Shown: piece after piece, positions 5,879 through 11,550 of the stretch
Layout of the letters: each line of letters begins with the position of its first letter
How positions within the stretch are numbered: the stretch's first letter is position 1
NCBI GenBank assembly: GCA_945889365.1
Contig: CAMDBQ010000028.1
Coordinates: 1-11,550 of the forward strand
Source of the DNA: Legionella genomosp. 1
Lineage (GTDB): Bacteria > Pseudomonadota > Gammaproteobacteria > Legionellales > Legionellaceae
Reading direction: 5' to 3'
DNA length: 11,550 bases
The notes under the pieces: model-generated
Seen by the model: only the letters and a program-made list of their open reading frames with translations
Databases searched by the model: none
Told to the model about the DNA's origin: nothing
Position numbers and translations under genes: made by a program

Positions 5879-7476
5879 GTCAGGTACTAGCACACACGAC
5901 AGATCATGATGATCATGGTCCGCATCAAGGTAAAGGAATGATGGGTTTTATCAAACGTTGGTTGTTTACTACCAATCATAAAGATATTGGCACGTTATAT
6001 TTATGCTTGGCTTTGTTCAGTTTCTTTCTTGCAGGAGCGATGGCGTTAGTTATTCGTTATGAATTACTGCAACCCGGCCACCGGTTTATTGACCCTAATT
6101 TCTTTAATCAGTTGACTACGATGCATGGTCTGATTATGTTATTTGGTGTCGTGATGCCGGCGTTTACTGGTATGGCAAACTGGCAAATACCCATGATGAT
6201 TGGTGCGCCAGATATGGCTTTGCCTCGCTTGAATAACTGGAGTTTTTGGTTATTACCTTTTGCTTTTGTGTTGTTGGGTTCCACCATGTTTCACGCTGGT
6301 GGCGGGCCCAATTTTGGTTGGACGATGTATGCTCCATTGTCTACAAAATACGCGCCACCCAGTACAGACTTTATGATTTTCTCAATTCACATGATGGGAC
6401 TATCTTCGATTATGGGATCAATCAACATTATAGCCACGATTCTCAACATGCGCGCTCCTGGCATGACCATGATGAAAATGCCGATGTTTGTCTGGACTTG
6501 GTTAATTACTGCCTTCTTATTAATCGCTATCATGCCAGTATTGGCTGGCGCTGTTACAATGATGTTGGCAGATCGTCATTTTGGCACTAGTTTTTTTGAA
6601 GCAGCGGGAGGCGGTGATCCGGTATTATTCCAGCATATTTTCTGGTTTTTTGGTCATCCTGAAGTATATGTTTTAGTTTTGCCTGCATTTGGTGTTATTT
6701 CTGAAGTGATTCCAACATTTAGTCGTAAGCCTTTGTTCGGTTATCACTTCATGGTATACGCGACGGTGAGCATTGCGGGTCTATCCTTCATCGTTTGGGT
6801 GCATCATATGTTCACCACAGGCGTGCCCCTCGGCGCCGAGTTATTCTTTATGTATACCACTATGTTGATTTCCGTACCTACAGGGATCAAAGTCTTTAAC
6901 TGGGTAAGTACGATGTTCAAGGGTTCGATGACGTTTGAAACGCCCATGCTATTTGCCGTCGCGTTTGTATTTTTATTTACCATCGGTGGCTTCACCGGCT
7001 TGATGTTGGCTCTGGTACCTGCTGATTATCAATATCAAGATACCTATTTTGTAGTGGGTCATTTCCACTACGTTTTAGTCCCTGGTGTTATTTTTGCACT
7101 GATGTCCGCAACTTATTACTGGTTACCGAAGTGGACCGGGCATATGTATAACGAATGTCTGGGTAAATGGCATTTTTGGTTGTCTGTCATATCAGTTAAC
7201 ATTGCATTTTTCCCCATGCACTTTTTAGGTTTGGCTGGTATGCCACGCCGGATCCCGGATTATGCATTGCAGTTCACTAACTTCAATGTCATTTCATCGA
7301 TTGGCGCATTCATATTTGGTTTCTCACAATTATTGTTCCTGTATAATGTGATTCGTACAATACGTCACGGCAAAAAAGTAGATGGCCGGGTTTGGGAGGG
7401 CGCACACGGTCTGGAATGGACGCTGTCTTCGCCACCACCATACCATAGTTTCGTAACGCCACCAGTGATTAATTGA
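5875..7476 (+). CDS. coxA: Cytochrome c oxidase subunit I (A1-type haem-copper oxidase)
   Basis: Catalytic, proton-pumping subunit in the inner membrane, holding haem a, haem a3 and CuB. The 533-residue length is normal. Visible ligands and channel residues are His84 (haem a, TTMHGLIM), Asp113 (D-channel entry, GAPDMALPRLNN), His261, His310 and His311 (CuB), Glu263 and Tyr265 in GHPEVY (Glu at the end of the D channel, Tyr cross-linked to His261), Lys339 (K channel, PTGIKVF), and His396 and His398 (haem a3 and haem a, GHFHYVL). Presence of both Glu263 and Tyr265 marks type A1. A short His-rich N-terminal tail (7-17) precedes the first helix. It starts within the end of coxB and is followed by an 81-base gap before ctaG in which I see no gene. 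Confidence 0.97.
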   Translation: MSQVLAHTTDHDDHGPHQGKGMMGFIKRWLFTTNHKDIGTLYLCLALFSFFLAGAMALVIRYELLQPGHRFIDPNFFNQLTTMHGLIMLFGVVMPAFTGMANWQIPMMIGAPDMALPRLNNWSFWLLPFAFVLLGSTMFHAGGGPNFGWTMYAPLSTKYAPPSTDFMIFSIHMMGLSSIMGSINIIATILNMRAPGMTMMKMPMFVWTWLITAFLLIAIMPVLAGAVTMMLADRHFGTSFFEAAGGGDPVLFQHIFWFFGHPEVYVLVLPAFGVISEVIPTFSRKPLFGYHFMVYATVSIAGLSFIVWVHHMFTTGVPLGAELFFMYTTMLISVPTGIKVFNWVSTMFKGSMTFETPMLFAVAFVFLFTIGGFTGLMLALVPADYQYQDTYFVVGHFHYVLVPGVIFALMSATYYWLPKWTGHMYNECLGKWHFWLSVISVNIAFFPMHFLGLAGMPRRIPDYALQFTNFNVISSIGAFIFGFSQLLFLYNVIRTIRHGKKVDGRVWEGAHGLEWTLSSPPPYHSFVTPPVIN

Positions 7477-7557
7477 GAAATTTGCCGTCTTTGTGAATCC
7501 AGGACCACAAGGCGCGCGTCATTCTTCCGATATGTTGATGTAGAAAAGGCAATATAA

Positions 7558-8097
7558 ATGGCTGTAAAAAATCACGTAAAATTAGTGGCCACACTTGCAG
7601 CCATAGTATTAGGCATGTTTGCCTTCGGTTTTGCACTGGTGCCAATCTACAACAGCTTGTGCAAAGCCCTAAGTATTAATGGAAAAACTAATACTGAAGC
7701 GATTGCCTATGATCCTGTGACGGTAAAAGTAGCGCACGATCGCACCGTGATAGTTGAATTTGTGGCAACCAATAATAGTGGTGTCCCTTGGGCGTTTTAT
7801 CCAAAAATCCACAAATTGGCTGTCCACCCTGGTGAAATTACGCGGTTATCCTTTTATGCGGAAAACAATACCGACCATCGCATGACGGTTCAGGCCGTTC
7901 CCAGCGTAACGCCAGGTATTGCAGCAAAATATTTAAAAAAAACCGAATGTTTTTGTTTTACCCAACAAACACTAAATGGTCATGAAGCAATGGATATGCC
8001 ATTGTTGTTTCATCTGGATGCAGACTTGCCCGCTAATGTACGCACTATCACATTGGCCTATACATTATTTGATGTGACCAATCGGGTCACCAACTAG
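7558..8097 (+). CDS. ctaG: Cytochrome c oxidase copper assembly protein CtaG/Cox11
   Basis: Membrane-anchored copper chaperone that delivers copper to the CuB site of subunit I. The 179-aa product has one N-terminal membrane helix (about 9-29), the conserved VPIYNSLCK with membrane-proximal Cys35, a periplasmic immunoglobulin-like domain, the VPSVTPG..AKYL element (114-126) and the copper-binding CFCF motif (131-134) followed by TQQTL. The MPLLFHLD segment stands where homologues have MPV.F..D. AAGG about eight bases before the ATG serves as ribosome binding site. The family usually sits between coxA and coxC, as here. Confidence 0.94.
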   Translation: MAVKNHVKLVATLAAIVLGMFAFGFALVPIYNSLCKALSINGKTNTEAIAYDPVTVKVAHDRTVIVEFVATNNSGVPWAFYPKIHKLAVHPGEITRLSFYAENNTDHRMTVQAVPSVTPGIAAKYLKKTECFCFTQQTLNGHEAMDMPLLFHLDADLPANVRTITLAYTLFDVTNRVTN

Positions 8098-8106
8098 GAG
8101 AGTTAC

Positions 8107-8976
8107 ATGGGATCGCACGGCACATATTATGTCCCTAAACCTAGCCACTGGCCATTAGTTGGTTCAATTGGCTTAACCACACTGTTAGTGGGTGCAGCCT
8201 CATGGATGCATGTTGATTGGTACGGTCCATATGTGTTTACATTGGGTTTTGCTACACTGATATTTATGATGTTTGGTTGGTTTGGCCAAGTCATTTATGA
8301 AAGCCAAAAAGGCCTTTATGATCTACAAGTTGACCACTCATTCCGCTGGGCTATGTGCTGGTTTATTTTTTCTGAAGTCTGTTTTTTCGGGGCATTTTTT
8401 GGCGCATTATTTTACTCCCGATATTGGACTGTGCCGTTTCTGAGTGGGGAAATGCATCCAATCACGCACATTACCCTATGGCCTGATTTTAAAGCCATGT
8501 GGCCGATGCTGACCAATCCGAATAATCAGACGTTTGTTGGCGCGTATGAAGCCATGGGTGCATGGGGTCTGGCTGCCATCAATACGGTCCTTTTGCTGAC
8601 CTCTGGCGTCACTATTACCTGGGCGCACTGGGCATTAAAACTTAATAAACGCCGTCAACTGGAAGTCGGATTATTTTTAACCATAGCCCTTGGCGTGCTC
8701 TTCCTGTGCTTGCAAGCATATGAGTACCACGAAGCCTACACAGAACTAAATTTAACCCTGGATGCAGGTATTTATGGTACTACATTCTTTATGTTGACCG
8801 GTTTTCACGGTCTTCATGTGACCATTGGAACGATTATGTTGATCGTCATTTTGGTGCGCTCATTACGTGGACATTTCACACCAGAACGGCATTTTGCCTT
8901 CGAGGGTGTAGCATGGTACTGGCACTTTGTTGACGTGGTCTGGTTGTTCTTGTTTATCTTTGTTTATTGGTTGTAA
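8107..8976 (+). CDS. coxC: Cytochrome c oxidase subunit III
   Basis: Third core subunit of the aa3/caa3 oxidase, which stabilises proton uptake by subunit I. The 289 residues contain seven likely membrane helices: about 16-34, 40-60, 80-102, 147-174, 187-205, 221-250 and 268-289. Conserved landmarks are HPWPLVG-like SHWPLVG near the N-terminus, FSEVCFFGAFF with Glu90, QAYEYHEA (203-210), TGFHGLHVTIG (231-241) and the ending VAWYWHFVDVVWLFLF. A wide polar loop (105-145) separates helices 3 and 4, as in bacterial subunit III. AGGAG overlaps the ctaG stop codon, six bases before the ATG. The stop is separated from the rpiA start by three bases. Confidence 0.96.
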   Translation: MGSHGTYYVPKPSHWPLVGSIGLTTLLVGAASWMHVDWYGPYVFTLGFATLIFMMFGWFGQVIYESQKGLYDLQVDHSFRWAMCWFIFSEVCFFGAFFGALFYSRYWTVPFLSGEMHPITHITLWPDFKAMWPMLTNPNNQTFVGAYEAMGAWGLAAINTVLLLTSGVTITWAHWALKLNKRRQLEVGLFLTIALGVLFLCLQAYEYHEAYTELNLTLDAGIYGTTFFMLTGFHGLHVTIGTIMLIVILVRSLRGHFTPERHFAFEGVAWYWHFVDVVWLFLFIFVYWL

Positions 8977-8979
8977 TGC

Positions 8980-9648
8980 ATGTCTAATTTGAAGCTGAAA
9001 GCTGCTCAAGCAGCACTGGCCGACGTTGGTGACGATGACAATCTGATCATCGGCGTAGGAACGGGCTCTACCGTTAATTATTTTATTGATGAACTAGCTA
9101 AGATACGCCATCGAATTGATGCCTGTGTGGCTAGTTCTAACGCTACTGAAGCACGTCTTCGAGCAATCGGAATACCAGTGATAGACTTAAATGCTGCCGG
9201 TGATTTGACTGTCTATATTGATGGTGCAGACGAGGTTAATGCTCGGTGCGAAATGATTAAGGGCGGTGGTGGTGCACTGACTCGTGAAAAAATCATTGCC
9301 TCAGTCGCCAAAAAATTTATTTGTATGGTTGATGAAACCAAGTTCGTCCAAAACCTTGGCTTATTTCCGATAGCGATTGAAGTGATTCCCATGGCACGAA
9401 GTTATGTCGGGCGCGAACTGGTGAAGCTAGGTGGGGATCCTGTTTATCGAGACGGCTTCCTTACTGACAACGGCAATATTATTCTGGACGTACACAACAT
9501 GACTCTTGGATGTTTGCCTAAGACTCTTGAGGATACGATTAATACCATTCCTGGTGTAGTCGATAACGGCATTTTCGGCTCACGGTTAGCTGATAAGGTT
9601 TTGGTCGCAGGAAAAGACGGTATGAAGGTGTATTCAGCTAAAGTTTGA
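8980..9648 (+). CDS. rpiA: Ribose-5-phosphate isomerase A
   Basis: Interconverts ribose 5-phosphate and ribulose 5-phosphate in the non-oxidative pentose-phosphate pathway. The 222-aa length is normal. The active-site sequence falls at the same numbering as in the E. coli enzyme: GVGTGST (25-31), SSNATE (52-57), DGADE (81-85) with Asp81 and Asp84, and KGGGGALTREK (94-104) with Lys94 and Glu103. The C-terminal VDNGIFGSR is also typical. The ATG lies three bases after the coxC stop, and I see no Shine-Dalgarno sequence in front of it, so it is probably translated by coupling to coxC. Its addition to a cytochrome oxidase operon has no evident biochemical logic. The SURF1, ctaA and ctaB genes that often follow coxC are not here. 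Confidence 0.96.
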   Translation: MSNLKLKAAQAALADVGDDDNLIIGVGTGSTVNYFIDELAKIRHRIDACVASSNATEARLRAIGIPVIDLNAAGDLTVYIDGADEVNARCEMIKGGGGALTREKIIASVAKKFICMVDETKFVQNLGLFPIAIEVIPMARSYVGRELVKLGGDPVYRDGFLTDNGNIILDVHNMTLGCLPKTLEDTINTIPGVVDNGIFGSRLADKVLVAGKDGMKVYSAKV

Positions 9649-9752
9649 ATTGAGATCCACTAAAAAGGGAAAAGAGACTAGGGCATTTAGTAATGTCAAA
9701 AATACATACAGAATCATTTCATACTGTCTAATTTTTTAAATATTATGCCAAT

Positions 9753-9802
9753 AGCTAGCTCATAGCTATGTAATGACATTTGTGCAACGACCTGTTGCAC
9801 AA
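9753..9802. repeat. Palindrome cluster and 9-bp perfect hairpin
   Basis: TTGTGCAAC (9780-9788) and GTTGCACAA (9794-9802) form a perfect 9-bp stem with a five-base loop GACCT, followed by TTTC. Just before it are two perfect palindromes, AGCTAGCT (9753-9760) and CATAGCTATG (9761-9770). The hairpin could end transcription of the cox-rpiA operon 132 bases after the rpiA stop, although the T-run is poor. It could equally be an end structure of a vanished mobile element, as it lies immediately beyond the RhuM remnant. Confidence 0.5.
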
Positions 9803-9804
9803 TT

Positions 9805-9949
9805 TCATAGGCTATCCATGCTCCGAGCATTTTTATTAAACAGCTCTTCCCATCTGCCTTTGTGTTAGCCATACCGTATCACTTTGTATTGGCACTTCAG
9901 TTTTTAAACTGCCATCTTCAGCTTGATAAAGCAAAACCTGATTGTTCAT
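9805..9949 (-). pseudogene. RhuM-family N-terminal remnant, frameshifted
   Basis: On the minus strand an ATG at 9949 opens a frame reading MNNQVLLYQAEDGSLKTEV followed by DTVWLTQRQMG. The order LYQ.EDG, then DTVWLTQ.QM, then ELF is the N-terminal signature of RhuM (virulence protein RhuM) family proteins, which are also related to the N-termini of some Fic/Doc-linked proteins. At 9850-9845 the frame breaks: reading on gives GRAV and a stop (9836-9838), while shifting one base at 9849 restores EELFNKNARSMDSL before a TGA at 9805-9807. Full-length RhuM is around 300 residues or more, so only about 45 remain. The frame also has no evident ribosome binding site. The identification comes from motif recall; the frameshift and truncation are seen directly. 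Confidence 0.6.
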
Positions 9950-10115
9950 TGTATTTAGCATTTATTTCTATGTGCTCCAAACAGCCGTGCGAGTAGTCCA
10001 AAAACAAATGATCCCCAACTGACTCAAATACCATGGCATAGGTTTCATCATTTTTGATCAACTCCATAGCATGAGTAGCCGCAACAAGTATAACCAATTT
10101 ATTAAACCCATCCAT
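9918..10115 (-). CDS. Small open frame of unknown function, 65 aa
   Basis: I do not recognise this product. An ATG at 10115 is preceded by AAGG at a spacing of five bases; a GTG at 10130 would add five residues. The protein starts MDGFNKLVILVAATHAMEL, with a short hydrophobic stretch, and continues with an acidic, ordinary-looking sequence (ETYAMVFESVGDHLFLDYSH, then CLEHIEINAKYNEQ). Its last 32 bases overlap the RhuM remnant in another frame. It may be a real small gene of the same former element, the in-frame remnant of a longer gene, or chance. Composition is protein-like and the ribosome binding site is decent, but nothing else supports it. Confidence 0.3.
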   Translation of the reverse strand: MDGFNKLVILVAATHAMELIKNDETYAMVFESVGDHLFLDYSHGCLEHIEINAKYNEQSGFALSS

Positions 10116-10287
10116 ACCCGCCTTAATCACACGTTATTGCTTGATTTAGCTAAAGAACCACAGGAGCAGAACAATATTTCATCGTGCATCGCGCTTTAAT
10201 CACCGCAAGTGAAAAAATACATTGTCGCTTGCCTATTGATCGAATATCAAAAATGGCTAAAGTCGAGACAATGTGGTTTTTGAAAAA

Positions 10288-10339
10288 GCCCCCAAATAGG
10301 CCCCCAGTTATGTCGCGTTTACTCGGTAATCGAACCCAA
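10288..10339 (-). repeat. Attachment-site-like patch with two TGGGGGC repeats
   Basis: On the minus strand, TTGGGTTCGATTACC (10339-10325) looks like the T-arm end of a tRNA gene. Some 20 bases further along the same strand TGGGGGC occurs twice, at 10306-10300 and 10294-10288, a 12-base period. This order, a tRNA 3' end followed by spaced TGGGGGC-type repeats, is what I recall from junctions between tRNA genes and P4-type integrase genes of genomic islands. No integrase or complete tRNA is present, so at most this is a leftover junction. Confidence 0.3.
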
Positions 10340-10426
10340 TTCCCGTATATCAATCCTTAATGATGGTTGGCTCATGCGACATTCTTATGACATATTGTAA
10401 GATGTAGTTAATCGGAGGTTGTTTTC

Positions 10427-10587
10427 ATGTTTAAGCCAAAATTATAATCACTAACTCAATTGCAAATACGCTCACAATGATAGAGCGAGCACGCGGATTT
10501 TTAGAAGCGGCCACTCTTTCAGATGAATGGGTCGCCAAGATGCAGAACAAGGTGACGTGGTCAAGCAAATTAATACAAACCAGTTAA
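10427..10587 (+). pseudogene. Fic-family protein N-terminal remnant, frameshifted
   Basis: GGAGG (10414-10418) stands eight bases before an ATG (10427) that reads MFKPK and then hits a TAA after one more codon. One base missing after the fifth codon explains this: from 10441 the next frame reads IIITNSIANTLTMIERARGF followed by LEAATLSDEWVAKMQNK, ending at TAA 10585-10587. MFKPK.IT..I...L..IERARGFLEAA.LS.EW...MQN is the beginning of a widespread class of Fic-domain proteins (FIC enzymes transfer AMP or similar groups to target proteins). After MQNK the expected continuation and the whole catalytic Fic core with its HxFx(D/E)GNGR motif are missing, so the gene is dead. The intact ribosome binding site suggests recent loss. 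Confidence 0.65.
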
Positions 10588-10726
10588 GCTACCTTCTTTA
10601 ATTCCATCATTTCGACCTCAAACTGCCTTTCTCAATTAAACGCCTATAAAATTCACTCGGCTTATTACACTTCCAGTCGAATTGATGGCTATTGAATAGC
10701 AATTTACTGTGTGCCACTATGTACTA

Positions 10727-11392
10727 ATGAAAACAATCAAAATATCAGCATCGATTCTATCTGCCAATTGGGCCTGTTTAGGAAAGGAAGCCCATGCTAT
10801 TGCAGCCGCTGGAGCCAATGAGCTTCATATTGATGTGATGGATAATCACTACGTACCCAACCTAACATTTGGGCCGCGCGCGTGTGAGTGTCTCAAGAAA
10901 GAAAATCTACCTATCCCGATGGATGTACACCTTATGGTGAAGCCTGTTGATGATTTAATTGTCGCTTTTGCCAAAGCAGGGGCTTCTAGTATAAACATTC
11001 ATCCCGAAAGTACGGAACATCTAGATCGCAGTATCACACTGATTAAAACACTAGGATGTAAAGCGGGAATAACCCTTAATCCAACCACACCGATCGACCA
11101 TCTAGATTACATTTTAGATAAGCTTGATCAAATTTTAATTATGACTGTTAATCCTGGTTTTGGTGGCCAATCCTTTATTCCCAGCATGTTAAAAAAAATC
11201 GAAGATGTAAGACGACGAATTAAAGATCAAGCCCATATGATATCTATCCGTGTGGATGGTGGCGTTAACGCTTCAAATATCGCTGCCTTAGCAAGAGCGG
11301 GGGTTGATACCTTTGTGGTTGGTTCCGCTCTTTTTGAAAAACCTGATTATTCTCTCGCCATGCAGGAACTACGGCAAGCATTGGATGGCTAG
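10727..11392 (+). CDS. rpe: Ribulose-phosphate 3-epimerase
   Basis: Interconverts ribulose 5-phosphate and xylulose 5-phosphate; a (beta/alpha)8-barrel metal enzyme. With the ATG at 10727 the product is 221 aa and begins with the usual KISASILSAN (5-14). Metal and catalytic residues are in place: His34 and Asp36 in LHIDVMD, His68 in DVHLMV, and Asp177 in VDGGV. The phosphate-binding loops MTVNPGFGGQ (139-148) and VVGSALF (197-203) are also present. A GTG at 10709 would add six residues that look unlike the family. Neither start has a visible ribosome binding site, which is odd for an otherwise perfect gene; the upstream decayed region may have replaced its original leader. It shares a pathway with rpiA, which lies 1.08 kb upstream on the same strand. 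Confidence 0.96.
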   Translation: MKTIKISASILSANWACLGKEAHAIAAAGANELHIDVMDNHYVPNLTFGPRACECLKKENLPIPMDVHLMVKPVDDLIVAFAKAGASSINIHPESTEHLDRSITLIKTLGCKAGITLNPTTPIDHLDYILDKLDQILIMTVNPGFGGQSFIPSMLKKIEDVRRRIKDQAHMISIRVDGGVNASNIAALARAGVDTFVVGSALFEKPDYSLAMQELRQALDG

Positions 11393-11406
11393 CCATTCTC
11401 CAAGCA

Positions 11407-11550
11407 CTAGTCCCACAATCTAATTCCGCCTAATATGCCTTCAATATTATTTGAAATTTTCACACCTTCAGGCAAAGGAAATGAAATTTTTTCTGCGTAG
11501 CCACCACCTAAATATAAATATTGATAGTTAAACGTTTGCTGCAATAAAAC
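11407..11550 (-). CDS. C-terminal end of a ROK-family sugar kinase-like protein, partial
   Basis: The minus strand is open from the window edge to a TAG at 11407-11409, giving 47 residues. They read YLYLGGGYAEKISFPLPEGV around a conserved glycine triplet, then SNNIEGILGGIRLWD to the end. The pattern LY.GGG.A..I...LP..V.I..N..GI.GG..LW resembles the C-terminus of ROK-family kinases such as polyphosphate glucokinase-like proteins. It ends 14 bases from the rpe stop, convergent, with no obvious terminator between. The start lies beyond the window, so substrate and completeness cannot be judged. A sugar kinase would fit the neighbouring pentose-phosphate genes. Confidence 0.55.
   Translation of the reverse strand, partial: VLLQQTFNYQYLYLGGGYAEKISFPLPEGVKISNNIEGILGGIRLWD

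Larger units (their letters stand above)
9649..10726. other. Gene-poor decayed region between rpiA and rpe
   Basis: About 1.08 kb without an intact recognisable gene. It holds a palindrome cluster (9753-9770), a strong hairpin (9780-9802), a broken RhuM N-terminus on the minus strand, one small open frame of unknown nature, opposing open frames without homology I can name at 10150-10360 (plus strand, open 10154-10357 with TAA at 10358; minus strand, 10150-10353), an attachment-site-like patch (10288-10339) and a broken Fic N-terminus on the plus strand. A 36-codon minus-strand open frame at 10607-10717 is also not recognised. The start of the region (9649-9750) is AT-rich and I see nothing in it. 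The mixture of truncated accessory genes on both strands suggests the leftover of one or more inserted elements. Confidence 0.7.

Noticed and set aside
7477..7557. A small oxidase assembly gene in the gap between coxA and ctaG
   Set aside because: Such short membrane proteins occur there in some proteobacteria, but no hydrophobic open frame is present in the 81 bases.
9694..9732. Tiny open frame MSKIHTESFHTV after rpiA
   Set aside because: Twelve codons, no ribosome binding site, AT-rich background; chance is the best explanation.
10325..10339. A tRNA gene on the minus strand, because of the TTCGATT loop
   Set aside because: No matching acceptor, D or anticodon arms were found, the T stem is imperfect and no CCA follows; only a T-arm-like piece is present.
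10150..10360. Open frames on both strands, 67 codons minus and 68 codons plus
   Set aside because: They are antisense to each other, lack convincing starts and ribosome binding sites, resemble nothing I know and cover the repeat patch, so neither is called a gene.
10607..10717. 36-codon minus-strand open frame containing CNKPSEFYRRLIEKG
   Set aside because: Protein-like, but no ribosome binding site, no recognised family and length easily reached by chance; left as part of the decayed region.

Overview
The window looks like a chromosomal segment of a gammaproteobacterium. The protein sequences (Dcd, IHF-beta, a CBS-type PLP enzyme, a caa3-type oxidase with a cytochrome c5-like partner) and the gene mix suggest the order Legionellales (Legionella/Coxiella relatives). 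This is judged from sequence resemblance recalled without a search, so the order-level placement is tentative. Base composition is moderately AT-rich.

Layout, left to right. (1) 1-391: 3' part of dcd (dCTP deaminase, +), ending at a GC-rich hairpin plus T-run shared with the convergent ihfB. (2) 431-1534 on the minus strand: ihfB (nucleoid protein IHF beta) and, upstream of it, a membrane-anchored DOT1-like methyltransferase. A TTGACA promoter for ihfB lies between them. (3) 1535-1995: a divergent promoter region with a 14-bp perfect palindrome, then a 133-aa protein I do not recognise. (4) 2027-2977 minus: a stand-alone cystathionine beta-synthase-type enzyme. (5) 3135-9648 plus: the respiratory block, consisting of a four-haem cytochrome c, coxB with a fused cytochrome c domain, coxA, the copper chaperone ctaG/cox11 and coxC, with rpiA attached directly behind coxC. 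Cytochrome c delivers electrons to the CuA/haem c subunit II, CoxA reduces oxygen and pumps protons, CtaG inserts CuB, and CoxC completes the core. (6) 9649-10726: about 1.08 kb without an intact recognisable gene. It is a gene graveyard with a frameshifted RhuM N-terminus (minus), a frameshifted Fic-family N-terminus (plus) with an intact ribosome binding site, one small open frame, a strong hairpin, and an attachment-site-like patch with two TGGGGGC repeats. (7) 10727-11392: rpe (ribulose-phosphate epimerase). (8) 11407-11550 minus: C-terminal end of a ROK-family sugar kinase-like protein, convergent with rpe.

Most of the window is housekeeping metabolism. The stretches most worth a second look are the decayed island between the two pentose-phosphate genes rpiA and rpe, the DOT1-like methyltransferase next to a histone-like protein gene, the palindromic operator in front of the unknown gene, and the unusual fourth haem domain of the cytochrome c. 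I did not find a complete, previously undescribed multi-gene system. No CRISPR array, rRNA, intact tRNA or intact insertion sequence was seen.
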